A stretch of DNA of 64,000 nucleotides from Conexibacter sp. SYSU D00693 (lineage in GTDB: Bacteria > Actinomycetota > Thermoleophilia > Solirubrobacterales > Solirubrobacteraceae): NCBI RefSeq assembly GCF_017084525.1, contig NZ_CP070950.1:1674001-1738000 (forward strand). The letters run 5' to 3'. The translations under genes were made by a program, and so were the position numbers. Position 1 is the stretch's first letter. Each line of letters starts with the position of its first letter. Of the stretch, positions 10,992 through 23,122 are shown in pieces. The notes below the pieces were generated by a model. The model made no database searches, had not been told where the DNA came from, and was given only the letters and a program-made list of their open reading frames with translations.

Positions 10992-12104
10992 TCAGAACTT
11001 CACGGCCCCGTCGGGCAGCTCGACCCCGGGGAACAGCTTCATGCCTGCCGCCAGGACGCAGTCGTCACCGACCACCGCGCCCTCGCCCACCATCGCCAGC
11101 TCCCGCACCACCGTGCGGTCACCGATCCGCGCTCCCGGGCCGACGATGCAGTCGCGCAGCTCGCAGCCCGCGCCCACCACCGCCCCGTCGAGCACCACCG
11201 CCCGCTCGATGCGCGTGCCGCGCCCGACCTCGACCCCGCGGCCCAGGACGACCTGCGGCCCGACCGAGGAGCCGGTGCCGACCCGCGTCCCGGCGCCGAC
11301 GACGCCCGGCCCGAGCACGCGGCCCTCGAGCGTCGCGCCGCCGTCGACCGCGAGCGATCCCTCGCCCAGCCGGTCCAGCACCGCCGTGCGGACGTTGCCG
11401 TCGACGATGTCGAACGTGCCGTCGAGGTAGCGCTGGGGCGTCCCGATGTCGAGCCAGTAGGCGTCGCGCGCCGCGAAGCCGTACAGGCCGTTGCCGACGA
11501 GCGCCGGCCACACCTCGCGCTCGATCGAGACGTTGCGGTCGGGCTCGATGCGGTCGAGCACCGCGCGCTCGAGGACGTAGATGCCCGCGCTGATCAGGTA
11601 CTCGTCGATCCCGACGAGCTCGTCGTGGCCCGGCTTCTCGAGGAAGCCCGTGACCTCGCCCCCGTCGCGCGTCAGCACCAGCCCGTAGGCGCTCGGGTCC
11701 TCCACGGGCACCAGGCCGAGCGTGCCGACCGCGCCGGTCGCCTCGTGCTGGCGCAGTTGGGCGCTGACGTCGACGTCGGTCAGCACGTCGCCGTTGAGCA
11801 TGAGGAAGCGGTCCTCGAGCAGGTCCTCGGCGTACTTCAGCGCGCCCGCGGTGCCGCGCGGCTCGGGCTCGGTGACGTAGCGCAGGCGGATGCCGAGCGC
11901 CGAGCCGTCCCCCAGCGCCTCCTCGATCTTCGTGGGCAGGAAGCCGCACGAGAGGACCACGTCGTCGACGCCGTGGCCCCGCAGCCACTCGAGCATGAAG
12001 ACCATGAACGGCCGGTCGACGAGCTGGATGACCGGCTTGGGGTGCAGCGAGGTCAGGGGACGCAGCCGCGTGCCCTCCCCGCCGACGAGGATCACCGCCT
12101 GCAT
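10992..12104 (-). CDS. NDP-sugar pyrophosphorylase (probable mannose-1-phosphate guanylyltransferase)
   Basis: 370 residues: an N-terminal nucleotidyltransferase domain starting with the signature VILVGGEGTRLRPLT, followed by LHPKPVI and LNGDVL, and a C-terminal left-handed beta-helix of hexapeptide repeats (from about residue 255). The architecture fits GDP-mannose or related sugar nucleotide synthesis from hexose-1-phosphate and NTP. Placement between PGI/PMI and a nucleotide-sugar dehydrogenase supports GDP-mannose supply for a surface glycan. Base preference cannot be read with certainty; glucose-1-phosphate thymidylyltransferase is the main alternative. Confidence 0.85.
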   Translation of the reverse strand: MQAVILVGGEGTRLRPLTSLHPKPVIQLVDRPFMVFMLEWLRGHGVDDVVLSCGFLPTKIEEALGDGSALGIRLRYVTEPEPRGTAGALKYAEDLLEDRFLMLNGDVLTDVDVSAQLRQHEATGAVGTLGLVPVEDPSAYGLVLTRDGGEVTGFLEKPGHDELVGIDEYLISAGIYVLERAVLDRIEPDRNVSIEREVWPALVGNGLYGFAARDAYWLDIGTPQRYLDGTFDIVDGNVRTAVLDRLGEGSLAVDGGATLEGRVLGPGVVGAGTRVGTGSSVGPQVVLGRGVEVGRGTRIERAVVLDGAVVGAGCELRDCIVGPGARIGDRTVVRELAMVGEGAVVGDDCVLAAGMKLFPGVELPDGAVKF

Positions 12105-12123
12105 GCGGCCTCCTCGGGCGCCA

Positions 12124-13413
12124 TCAGCCCCGGCCGATGCCCTCGTAGGTGAGGCCGGCGGCCCGGAGCGCCTCCGGGTCCAGGGCGTTGCGCCCGTCGA
12201 CGACGACGTCGCCGGCCATGGCCTTCGCCGCCTCGTTCCAGTCCAGGCCCCTGAACTCGTCCCACTCGGTGACGAGGACGACGGCGTCGGCGTCGCGCAC
12301 GCAGTCCAGCGCGTCGGAGGCGAAGCGCACGCCGCGCACGAGCTTGCGCGCCTCCTCCTCGGCGATCGGGTCGTAGACCGAGACCTGCGCGCCGGCGGCC
12401 TGCAGCCGCGCGCTGAGGACGAGCGAGGACGCCTCGCGCATGTCGTCGGTGTTGGGCTTGAACGCCAGGCCGAGCAGCGCGATGCGCTTGCCGACGAGCG
12501 TCCCGCCGAGGTGCTTGTGGAGCTTGCCGATGACCCGGCGCTTCTGGAGCTCGTTGACCTCGATGACCGAGTTCAGCAGCTGGAAGTGGTAGCCCGAGTT
12601 GCCCGCGAGCTGCTTGAGCGCCTGGACGTCCTTGGGGAAGCACGAGCCGCCGAAGCCGATGCCGGCCTGGAGGAACTTCGGGCCGATGCGGTCGTCGAGG
12701 CCCATGCCCTTGGCGACCTCGAGGACGTCGGCGCCCGTCTCCTCGCACACGTTGGCGATCTCGTTGATGAACGAGATCTTCGTGGCCAGGAACGCGTTGG
12801 AGGCGAGCTTGACCATCTCGGCGCTGGCGATGTCCGTGCGCACGAGCGGCGCCTCGAGCGGCGCGTAGAGCTCGACCACCGCGTCGCCCGCCCAGTCGCC
12901 GTCGTCGCCGATGACGACGCGGTCCGGGTCCAGGAAGTCCGCCACCGCCGAGCCCTCCTTGAGGAACTCGGGGCACGAGACGTAGCGGAAGCCCTCCTTG
13001 CCCTGCTCGCGGAAGACCCGCTTGATCGCGGCGCCCGTGCCGGCCGGGACGGTGGACTTCATGACGAGCGCGTGGCGGTCGGACGCCGGCATGGCGTCGA
13101 CGACCGCGTGGACGGCCGACAGGTCGGCGTCGCCCGAGTACGTCGGGGGCGTGCCCACGGCGACGAACAGCAGCCGCGCGCGCTCGAGCGCGTCGCTGAT
13201 GTCCGTCGAGAACTGCAGGCGCTCGCGGTTCTTGGCCACGAGCTCCTCGAGCCCGGGCTCGTAGATCGGGATCTCGCCGCGCTTGAGGGCCTCGACCTTC
13301 TCCGCATCGATGTCGATGCAGATCACGTCGGAGCCGAGCTCGGCGAAGCCGGCCGCGGTGACGAGGCCGACGTAGCCGGTGCCGATGACGCCGATGGGCT
13401 CGCGTTCCGCCAT
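12124..13413 (-). CDS. UDP-glucose/GDP-mannose 6-dehydrogenase
   Basis: Oxidises a nucleotide hexose to the uronic acid with two NAD+. The 429-residue protein starts with an NAD-binding GTGYVGLV loop (residues 11-18), has the central hinge (SAEMVKLASNAFLATKISF) and the catalytic Cys258 in GIGFGGSCFPKD, and ends with a C-terminal substrate domain. UDP-glucose from the 953-2305 product is the likely substrate, giving UDP-glucuronate. A TAACGT box lies 11 nt upstream of the ATG, so an internal promoter is possible despite the 73-nt gap to the LCP gene. Confidence 0.93.
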   Translation of the reverse strand: MAEREPIGVIGTGYVGLVTAAGFAELGSDVICIDIDAEKVEALKRGEIPIYEPGLEELVAKNRERLQFSTDISDALERARLLFVAVGTPPTYSGDADLSAVHAVVDAMPASDRHALVMKSTVPAGTGAAIKRVFREQGKEGFRYVSCPEFLKEGSAVADFLDPDRVVIGDDGDWAGDAVVELYAPLEAPLVRTDIASAEMVKLASNAFLATKISFINEIANVCEETGADVLEVAKGMGLDDRIGPKFLQAGIGFGGSCFPKDVQALKQLAGNSGYHFQLLNSVIEVNELQKRRVIGKLHKHLGGTLVGKRIALLGLAFKPNTDDMREASSLVLSARLQAAGAQVSVYDPIAEEEARKLVRGVRFASDALDCVRDADAVVLVTEWDEFRGLDWNEAAKAMAGDVVVDGRNALDPEALRAAGLTYEGIGRG

Positions 13414-13486
13414 GGGGGCGCAGGACGTTATCCACCACGCCGTCGAGGCGTCGCGTCGGCCGGGGTGCCGCCCGCCGTCGGCCGGG

Positions 13487-14971
13487 CTACTTCGCGCCGA
13501 TGCGCGAGAGCGACTGCGCGAGCGCCAGCATCTGGCGGTTGCTGACCGTCTGCAGCAGCGAGTTCGAGACCCAGTAGACGGCGCCCTTGGTGCGCCACGC
13601 CACGAGCCGCAGCCGGTCGGCGTCGAAGAACAGCTCGTAGCGCCGGCCGCCGATCCGCCGCCGCTCGGACGGGCTGTCGAGGATCGGCGCGGCCTGCCAC
13701 GTCGTGCCCTGCACGCCGTAGTACTGGCCGATCTCGTTGGTCTTGAAGACCATGCGGTACGCGGGGTACCGGCGGCCCTGGCGGTTGACGATCGTGTAGG
13801 CGCGCGTGTCGTCGCCCTGCAGCGTCGCGGTCGACAGCTGGGCCTTGGGGAAGACGACCGGCATCCCGCGCGCGGCGGGCGACGTCGCCAGGCGCACCGC
13901 GACGTCCTCGTTGGCCGTCCGGTTGACCACCATGCCGGGCGGCAGGCCCGCGCGCCGCGCCCGCCGGCGCTTGGAGGCCGAGGTCCGCGCCGACGACGTC
14001 CGGCGCTCCTCGCCGCGGCGGCCGGGCGAGCCCTTGGCGTTGAGGAAGCGGTCGACCGCCCGCCGCAGCCCCTCGTCGGTGGCCTCGACGTAGTCGCCCT
14101 TGACGTCCCCCGGGAACTGGACCTCCTGCACCGGGTTGCGCGCGGACTCGACGGCGAGCTTCAGCAGCCGCAGGATCGCCTTGGTGCCGCGGATGTCGGT
14201 CTGCGTGTAGCGGGCGAAGATCCGCAGCAGCTCCTTGCGGTCGCTGAAGATCTTCGACACGCCGACCTGGTCCTTGGCCTGGCGCAGGAACTCCTGCTGG
14301 CGTGCGGCGCGCACGATGTCGGAGTCGAAGTGGCGGTAGCGGACGTAGTCCAGGGCGTCCTGGCCGCAGAGCTTCTGGTAGCCGGCCGAGACGTCGATCG
14401 TCGCGTAGTTCGGCCCGCCGCCGAAGGGCGGGTCGTTGTCGTTGAAGTACTTGCGGTCGACGTCGGCGTAGACGCAGCCCAGGCGGTTGACCGCCCGCCG
14501 GAAGCCGCCGAAGTTCACGTTGACGACGTGGTTGATCGGGAACGAGCCGGTGTCGGACGCCGGCGCCAGCAGCCCGCGGATCGTGCGCAGCACGAGCTTC
14601 TCCTGGCCGATCGCGTAGGCGGCGTTGAGCTTGTCGGTACCGTGGCCCGGGATGCGGACCTTGAGGTCGCGCGGCAGCGACATGACGGCCGTCGCGCCCT
14701 TCGACGGGTCCAGGCGCACGAGGATCATGGTGTCCGAGCGCACCGGCGCCTTGGTCTTGATGTCCGCGTACCGGCGGTCGGAGCCCAGCAGCAGGATCGT
14801 CTGCGGGCCGCCCGGGTCGACGTCGTCCAGCGCGCCCTGGATCTCCGGGATGTCGACGGACTCTTCGTCGAAGATGCCCGCGGCCGTGTCGACCTCGAGC
14901 AGGACGGTCGTCGCCGTGGTCGCCGCGGCGGCGACCATGATGAGCAGCCCGGCGAGGAGCGCGCGGAGCAT
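13487..14971 (-). CDS. LytR-CpsA-Psr (LCP) family glycopolymer ligase, copy 2 of the tandem pair
   Basis: A 494-residue membrane-anchored enzyme. LCP proteins transfer undecaprenyl-phosphate-linked glycopolymers to peptidoglycan outside the membrane. After one N-terminal membrane helix (LLAGLLIMVAAAATTATTVL) the catalytic domain shows LLGSDRR, RSDTMILVRLDP, SLPRDLKV and the C-terminal LDYVRYRH, with the pyrophosphate-binding Arg residues. Beyond residue about 330 is a Ser/Arg-rich linker and a C-terminal domain of about 130 residues (YYGVQGTTW, VYWVSNSL) shared with the upstream copy. ATG 14971 overlaps the previous stop by one base (TGATG). Confidence 0.9.
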   Translation of the reverse strand: MLRALLAGLLIMVAAAATTATTVLLEVDTAAGIFDEESVDIPEIQGALDDVDPGGPQTILLLGSDRRYADIKTKAPVRSDTMILVRLDPSKGATAVMSLPRDLKVRIPGHGTDKLNAAYAIGQEKLVLRTIRGLLAPASDTGSFPINHVVNVNFGGFRRAVNRLGCVYADVDRKYFNDNDPPFGGGPNYATIDVSAGYQKLCGQDALDYVRYRHFDSDIVRAARQQEFLRQAKDQVGVSKIFSDRKELLRIFARYTQTDIRGTKAILRLLKLAVESARNPVQEVQFPGDVKGDYVEATDEGLRRAVDRFLNAKGSPGRRGEERRTSSARTSASKRRRARRAGLPPGMVVNRTANEDVAVRLATSPAARGMPVVFPKAQLSTATLQGDDTRAYTIVNRQGRRYPAYRMVFKTNEIGQYYGVQGTTWQAAPILDSPSERRRIGGRRYELFFDADRLRLVAWRTKGAVYWVSNSLLQTVSNRQMLALAQSLSRIGAK

Positions 14972-16533
14972 CACTGGCCGAAGCGGCGCAGCGTCGAGGC
15001 GATGCCGCGCATCTGGTCGTTGGTGAGCCTGTTGTTGAGCGTGTTGGAGACCCAGTACACGCCACGCGGGGTCTTCCAGGCGATGAGCCGCAGCCGCGAG
15101 CCCGAGCGGAACAGCAGGAGCTTGCGCCCGCGGATCGTCTCGGTCGACGTCGGATGTGCGAGGAACGGCGGCTTGCGCCAGGTCGTGCCCTGGATGCCGT
15201 AGTACTGGCCCTCGAGGGCGTTCTGCACGACGACGAGCCGGTAGGCGTCGTGGGCCTTGCCGCCGCGGTCGCGGATCGTGTAGACGCGCGGCGCCCCGTC
15301 TTCGGTCGCGTAGCGGCCGAGCGTCGTGAGCTTCGACGGGAAGTACAGCGGGAAGTCGAGCTTGCCCTTGGCGACCGTCGGGGCGATGAGGTCCTCGCCC
15401 TGGCGGCGGCGGTCGACGAGGCCGGCCGTCGACGTCGAGCGGCTCGAGCGGCTCTTGGCCTTGCGGGTGAGCGACGGCGTCTTGCGCGGCGCGCTGAGCA
15501 CGGAGCGCGGGTGCAGGAAGCGCTGGACCGTGCGGTCGACCTCCGCCTGGGAGGCCTCGACGTACGAGTTGGTCTCGTCGCCGGCGAAGTGGGCGGGGAA
15601 CTGGATCTCCTGCACCGGCTTGCCCGCGGAGAAGATCCCGAGCTTCAGGACGCGCAGCAGGCCCTTGGTCGACTGCAGGCGCTTGTCCGTCGCGACGTTC
15701 TCGGCGAAGACGTCGATGAGCTTGTCGCGGTCGCCGATGAGCGCCGAGGTCGAGATCTGGTCCTTGGCGGCGCGCAGGAAGTCCTGCTGGCGGGCGGCGC
15801 GCACGAGGTCGGAGTCGGCGTGGCGGAAGCGCACGTAGTCCAGGGCGTCCTGGCCGCAGAGCTCCTGGTAGCCGGGGTCGATGTCGATCTCCGCGTAGTG
15901 CTGGGAGACCGGCAGGCCCGCGTTGGAGTGGTAGTAGCGGCGGTCGACGTCGACGTACACGCAGCCCACGGCGTTGACGGCGTCCTTGAAGCCGCCGAAG
16001 TTCACGTTGACGACGTGGTGGATCTTGAAGTCCTGGCCCAGCAGCGCCTTGAGCGTGCGGAAGGTCAGCTGCTCGCCGCCCAGCGAGTAGGCGTCGTTGA
16101 TCTTGGCCCGGCCGTGGCCCGGGATGTCGACCATGAGGTCGCGCGGCACGCTCATCACCGAGGTCACGCCCTCGCCGGGGTTCATGCGCACGAGCATGAG
16201 CGTGTCCGAGCGGGCGGGCGCGTCGCGCTTGAGGAGCTTGTTGTTCTTCTTGAGGTCGGCCCAGCGCCGGTCGGAGCCCAGCAGCAGGAACGTCTGCGGG
16301 GCACCGGCCTCGTCGGCGTCGATCTCGTCGGCCTCGTCGGCCGGGTCGTCGGCGAAGACGATCGCGGCCTGGCCGCTGCCCAGCCGGTTGCCGAGGTCGT
16401 CGACGGCCAGGATGCCGGCGGTCGCCGTCGCCACCGCGGCGAGGACGGTGACCAGCAGCGCGCCGACGCTGGCGCGCAACAGCAGCGATCGCCCCACGCG
16501 CGGGGGCTTGAGGTCCGGGAGCTCCGGGCTCAT
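14971..16533 (-). CDS. LytR-CpsA-Psr (LCP) family glycopolymer ligase, copy 1 of the tandem pair
   Basis: 520 residues: cytoplasmic tail, one membrane helix (about residues 18-42), an acidic spacer (ADDPADEADEIDADEAG) and an LCP catalytic domain (LLGSDRRW, RSDTLMLVRMNP, SVPRDLMVDIPG, LDYVRFRH). The C-terminal extension (RKTPSLTRKAKS linker, then YYGIQGTTW and VYWVSNTL) is homologous to that of the next gene, so the pair arose by duplication of the full two-domain gene. It probably attaches the polysaccharide made by the neighbouring sugar-nucleotide genes to the wall. Confidence 0.9.
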   Translation of the reverse strand: MSPELPDLKPPRVGRSLLLRASVGALLVTVLAAVATATAGILAVDDLGNRLGSGQAAIVFADDPADEADEIDADEAGAPQTFLLLGSDRRWADLKKNNKLLKRDAPARSDTLMLVRMNPGEGVTSVMSVPRDLMVDIPGHGRAKINDAYSLGGEQLTFRTLKALLGQDFKIHHVVNVNFGGFKDAVNAVGCVYVDVDRRYYHSNAGLPVSQHYAEIDIDPGYQELCGQDALDYVRFRHADSDLVRAARQQDFLRAAKDQISTSALIGDRDKLIDVFAENVATDKRLQSTKGLLRVLKLGIFSAGKPVQEIQFPAHFAGDETNSYVEASQAEVDRTVQRFLHPRSVLSAPRKTPSLTRKAKSRSSRSTSTAGLVDRRRQGEDLIAPTVAKGKLDFPLYFPSKLTTLGRYATEDGAPRVYTIRDRGGKAHDAYRLVVVQNALEGQYYGIQGTTWRKPPFLAHPTSTETIRGRKLLLFRSGSRLRLIAWKTPRGVYWVSNTLNNRLTNDQMRGIASTLRRFGQ

Positions 16534-16555
16534 GGCTCCCGGACATCTTCGCGGC

Positions 16556-17701
16556 TCATGCGGCGCCTCCCCCTTCCACGGCCCGCAGGCCGCCCGGGCG
16601 CCCGGCGCTCTCGCGCTCGAGCCAGGAGGGCAGCAGCCGCACGAAGTCCCCGAGGGCCTGGCGGAAGCGCGCGAGCGACGCGATGGAGACCCACTCGTCC
16701 GGCCCGTGGTGGCCCGCGCCGATCGGCCCGAACTCCACGGCCGGCACGCCGGCCTCCAGGAAGGAGATGGCGTCCGAGGCGCCGTCGCGCCCGACGCTGA
16801 GCGCCTCGCCCTCGATCGTGCGGCCCACCGCGTCGCGCAGGGCGCGCACGTACGGGTTGCGCCGCGAGACGATGGCCGGCGCGCGCGTGAAGCACTTCAC
16901 CACCTCGAGGTCCGGGATCGAGCGGATCTGCGCGAGGACCTCGCCCGGGTCCTGGTTGGGCAGGAAGCGGATGTCGACGTCCATCGTGCAGACGTCGGGG
17001 ACCTTGTTGAACGCGTCGCCGCCCTGGATGCGCGCGAGGTTGATCGACGGGCGGTCGAACAGGTCGCTGGACTCGCGCGAGAACGGCAGCGTCTCGATGC
17101 GCCGGAACGCGTCGTGGGCCTTGAGGATCGCGTTGTCGCCCATCCACGGGGTCGAGCCGTGGGCGGAGATGCCGGTCACCGCGACGCGCACCGCGAGCAC
17201 GCCCTTGGCCTGGACGCCGATGTGCAGGTCGGTCGGCTCGCCCGTGATGGCGAAGTCGCCCCGCAGGCCCTCGGCGACCAGCGTGTCGGTCGAGCGGCGC
17301 GAGACGTCCTCGGACTCCTCGTCGGGCACGCAGACGAAGCGCACGCGCACGCGGTCCTGGTCGGCGACGTCCTTGACCGCGCACATCATCGCGGCGAGCG
17401 CGCCCTTCATGTCGTAGGCGCCGCGGCCGATCAGCCGGTCGCCCTCGACGCGCGGGTCGAACTGGCCGGGGTGGGCGGGGACGACGTCCAGGTGGCCGTG
17501 CAGGACGACCGTCGGGGCCCCGGCGGAGGCGGGCGCGCCCACGTCGACGAGCACGACGGGCAGCCCGTCGTGCTCCACCCCCTGCACCAAGAGCTCGCGC
17601 GACTCGAGCCAGCCCTTGACGAAGCCGGCGGCGGCGCGCAGCCCGTCGAGCGTGGACGTGTCGTAGGTGATCAGCCGCTCGGCGAGGACCCGCTCGTCCA
17701 T
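16556..17701 (-). CDS. M20-family metallopeptidase (ArgE/DapE/CPG2-like)
   Basis: A 381-residue zinc hydrolase for N-acyl amino acids or dipeptides. It shows HGHLDVVPA (metal ligand and following Asp), GRGAYDMKG with the bridging Asp, PDEESE with the catalytic Glu and metal Glu, an interrupted dimerisation domain (TGISAHGSTPWMGDNA), and a C-terminal His in GAGHHGPDEW. The ATG at 17701 is chosen over longer frame openings because homology starts there and a TACCCT box sits 8 nt upstream, as for other leaderless genes here. ArgE/DapE-like substrate is unknown; it precedes the LCP pair by 22 nt. Confidence 0.88.
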   Translation of the reverse strand: MDERVLAERLITYDTSTLDGLRAAAGFVKGWLESRELLVQGVEHDGLPVVLVDVGAPASAGAPTVVLHGHLDVVPAHPGQFDPRVEGDRLIGRGAYDMKGALAAMMCAVKDVADQDRVRVRFVCVPDEESEDVSRRSTDTLVAEGLRGDFAITGEPTDLHIGVQAKGVLAVRVAVTGISAHGSTPWMGDNAILKAHDAFRRIETLPFSRESSDLFDRPSINLARIQGGDAFNKVPDVCTMDVDIRFLPNQDPGEVLAQIRSIPDLEVVKCFTRAPAIVSRRNPYVRALRDAVGRTIEGEALSVGRDGASDAISFLEAGVPAVEFGPIGAGHHGPDEWVSIASLARFRQALGDFVRLLPSWLERESAGRPGGLRAVEGGGAA

Positions 17702-17709
17702 CCGCAAGC

Positions 17710-17715
17710 AGGGTA
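17710..17715 (-). promoter_or_regulatory. -10 box of probable leaderless promoter, M20 peptidase
   Basis: Minus-strand TACCCT is followed by 8 nt and the ATG at 17701. This matches the TAnnnT-to-start spacing of several other genes in the window and supports the chosen start. Confidence 0.45.
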
Positions 17716-17817
17716 GCCGACGCGTGTCAGGCACCCGTCCGCGCGGAGTTGGCGCGTAGACGCTCACCATCGTCCACGGAAGCGCAAGTTCCGGGGCAAG
17801 GCGTCGTTGAGGCCACC

Positions 17818-18060
17818 ATGCGCAAGCTCAGCGAGTGCCAGGCGTGCGGGGCGCCCTTCGTGGTGCCGGTCGAGCTGCTCGACATCGTCGACGAGGGCCT
17901 CTACCTCGTCGCCCTGCACTGCACCAGCTGCGACGACCTCGCCGTGGACGAGCTCGAGGACGCCGAGCTCGAGGCCCTCGACCACCACCTGGCCGAGACC
18001 ACCGAGCAGATGCGCCTCGAGGCCGACGGGCTCGCCGCCGGCCTCGACGTGCGGATCTAG
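17818..18060 (+). CDS. Small zinc-ribbon protein
   Basis: 80 residues with two CxxC knuckles (CQACG near residue 6 and CTSCD near 38) that would bind one zinc, then an acidic helix (ELEDAELEALDHHLAET). The ATG at 17818 begins with a normal start just before the first knuckle. Function not recognised; such proteins often mediate protein contacts. The stop TAG shares the palindrome CTAG with the opposite-strand stop of atpC, so the two convergent genes overlap by four bases. Confidence 0.65.
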   Translation: MRKLSECQACGAPFVVPVELLDIVDEGLYLVALHCTSCDDLAVDELEDAELEALDHHLAETTEQMRLEADGLAAGLDVRI

Positions 18061-18473
18061 GCCTCGCCGCCGGCGAGGCGCAGGAAGGTCTCCCAGCGAC
18101 GCTTGTCGCGGGCGGCGACCTTCGCCGCCTCGGAGCCCTCCTCGCAGCGCGACAGCTCCTCCTCGGCGCGGCGGAGCTTGTCCTGCAGGTCGGACCGGTC
18201 GAGCTTCGACGGGTCCTGGGCCTCCTCGACGAGGAGCAGCACGCCCTTGTCGGAGACCTGGACGTAGCCCTCGCCCTGGGCGAGGGACACGACGTCGCTG
18301 TCGGACTTGTAGAGCCGCAGCTCGCCGGGCTCGAGCAAGCCGAGCAGCGGCTGGTGGCCGGCCAGGAACGAGATCGAGCCGGTCACCGTGCGGGTGGAGA
18401 CCTGCTCGACCTCGTCCTTGAAGACCTCCCCCTCGGGGGTCAGGACCTCGGCCGTGAACGTCGTGTGCGCCAC
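18057..18473 (-). CDS. atpC: ATP synthase epsilon subunit
   Basis: The central-stalk subunit of F1, 138 residues: an N-terminal beta-sandwich (TFTAEVLTPEGEVF, VTGSISFLAGHQPLLGLL, LAQGEGYVQVSDKGVLLL) and a C-terminal helical hairpin (LQDKLRRAEEELSRCEEG) that can inhibit rotation. Last gene of the operon, three bases after atpD. Confidence 0.96.
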   Translation of the reverse strand: MAHTTFTAEVLTPEGEVFKDEVEQVSTRTVTGSISFLAGHQPLLGLLEPGELRLYKSDSDVVSLAQGEGYVQVSDKGVLLLVEEAQDPSKLDRSDLQDKLRRAEEELSRCEEGSEAAKVAARDKRRWETFLRLAGGEA

Positions 18474-18476
18474 GCG

Positions 18477-19934
<1,458 letters not shown>

Positions 19935-20843
19935 CTAGCTGAGCGCCTCGGCGCCGCCGACGACTTCCATGATCTCCTGCGTGATCTCCGCCTGGCGCGC
20001 GCGGTTCATCTCGAGCGTCAGGTCGCTGATCACGTCACCGGCGTTCTCCGACGCGCTGCGCATGGCGGTCATGCGGGCGCCGTGCTCGGAGGCGGTGGAC
20101 TCCAGCATCGCGCGGAAGATCGAGATCTCCACGTAGTCCGGCACGAGCCGCTGGAGGATGTCCACCGGGTCGGGCTCGTACTCGACGAGGGCGTGGTGGC
20201 CCGAGTCGCCCTCGGAGCCCTCGCGGTCGCGCTCGTTGCCCTCGAGGATCGTCGCCTGCTGCAGCGGCAGCAGCGTCTCGCGCCGCACCTCCTGCACCAG
20301 CGGCGACACGTAGCCGTTGTAGAGGATCTCGACGCGGTCGACCTCGCCGTCGACGTAGGCGGCCATGAGCGCCTCGGCGACCTCGCGCGCGTTGGCGTAG
20401 GACGGCCGGTCGGTGAACCCGACGTAGCTGCCCTTGGGCTCACGGCCGCGGAACGTCAGCGACGACACGCCGCGGCGCCCCGTCGCGAAGTACTCGACCT
20501 GCTTGCCCTCGCCGACGAACTCGTCCGCGGCGCGGATGCCGGCGCGGATGATCTGCGAGTTGAACGCGCCGGCCAGGCCGCGGTCCGCGGTGACCATGAG
20601 GATCGCGACGGTCGACTCGGAGTCGCGCGAGGCGAGGATCGGCAGCTTGGACAGCTCACCGCTGCCGGCCGCCTCCGCCGCCTGGCGGGTCATGCGCCGG
20701 ATGGCGCCCGCGTAGGGCCGCAGCGCCTCGATGCGCTGCTCGGCCCGGCGCAGGCGCGCCGCCGCGACCATCTCCATCGCGCGCGTGATCTTGCGGATGT
20801 TCTGGACGGACGAGATCCGGTTCTTGATGTCGCGCTGGGACAA
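19935..20843 (-). CDS. atpG: ATP synthase gamma subunit
   Basis: The rotating shaft, 302 residues. Conserved ends are present: the N-terminal SQRDIKNRISSVQNIRKITR with AMEMVAAARLRRA, and the C-terminal RASENAGDVISDLTLEMNR with RQAEITQEIMEVVGGAEAL. The middle Rossmann-like domain includes TADRGLAGAFNSQII. Slightly longer than the E. coli protein because of a Glu/Arg-rich insertion (NERDREGSEGDSGHH). Confidence 0.97.
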   Translation of the reverse strand: MSQRDIKNRISSVQNIRKITRAMEMVAAARLRRAEQRIEALRPYAGAIRRMTRQAAEAAGSGELSKLPILASRDSESTVAILMVTADRGLAGAFNSQIIRAGIRAADEFVGEGKQVEYFATGRRGVSSLTFRGREPKGSYVGFTDRPSYANAREVAEALMAAYVDGEVDRVEILYNGYVSPLVQEVRRETLLPLQQATILEGNERDREGSEGDSGHHALVEYEPDPVDILQRLVPDYVEISIFRAMLESTASEHGARMTAMRSASENAGDVISDLTLEMNRARQAEITQEIMEVVGGAEALS

Positions 20844-20881
20844 GCGTGCTCCTCGTCAGCGAGTGGGCGTTGGCCGCGGCG

Positions 20882-22504
<1,623 letters not shown>

Positions 22505-22557
22505 CAGAAGAGGGGTCCTTGGTCGTGGCGGGGGTGCGGACGGGGCGTGCTTCCAGC

Positions 22558-23091
22558 CTAGGCGGCCTTGGCCACGTTCCTGCGGAGGTTGTCGAGGCGG
22601 TTGCGGATCGAGGCGTCGAGGACCTGGTTGCCGACCTGGAGGACCAGGCCGCCGAGGACGTCGCCGTCGACCTTCGTGGTGAGCTCGACCTTGCGGCCGG
22701 TCTGCTCGCCGATGCGATCGCCGATGGAGCGGACGGTCGCCTCGTCGAGCTCGATGGCGCTGGTGATCTGCACCGGCAGCAGGCGGTTCTCCTCCTCCCA
22801 CAGGGAGTCGAAGACGCGCCGGATGCGGTGTACGACCGGCATGCGGTGCTTCTCCACGAGCAGCTCGAGGAAGTTGCGCACCGTGTCGTCGGCCCCCTCG
22901 ACGACCCGGCTCAGCCCGTCCTTCTTCTCCTCGGTGGAGAAGTAGGGCGAGAAGAAGAACACCGACAGCTCGCGGTTCTGGTCGAGGGCCTCGCTGAGCT
23001 GGCCGAGCTGCTCGCGGACGAGGTCGAGCTTGTCCTGGGACTTGGCGACCTCGAACAGCGAGCGGGCGTAGACCTGGGCGATCTCTTCCAT
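22558..23091 (-). CDS. atpH: ATP synthase delta subunit
   Basis: Peripheral-stalk connector, 177 residues. N-terminal helical bundle begins [19 protein letters not shown]; the C-terminal part has the family motif [19 protein letters not shown] followed by [13 protein letters not shown]. Stands between atpF and atpA, matching standard F1Fo operon order. Confidence 0.96.
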   Translation of the reverse strand: MEEIAQVYARSLFEVAKSQDKLDLVREQLGQLSEALDQNRELSVFFFSPYFSTEEKKDGLSRVVEGADDTVRNFLELLVEKHRMPVVHRIRRVFDSLWEEENRLLPVQITSAIELDEATVRSIGDRIGEQTGRKVELTTKVDGDVLGGLVLQVGNQVLDASIRNRLDNLRRNVAKAA

Positions 23092-23122
23092 GGGGGCGTC
23101 CTGTCGGCTCTGCGGTGGGTGG

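Noticed and set aside
18057-18060. Shared CTAG stop palindrome of the zinc-ribbon gene and atpC as a special signal
   Set aside because: Adjacent or overlapping stops of convergent genes occur again at 47737-47742 and need no explanation beyond compact packing.
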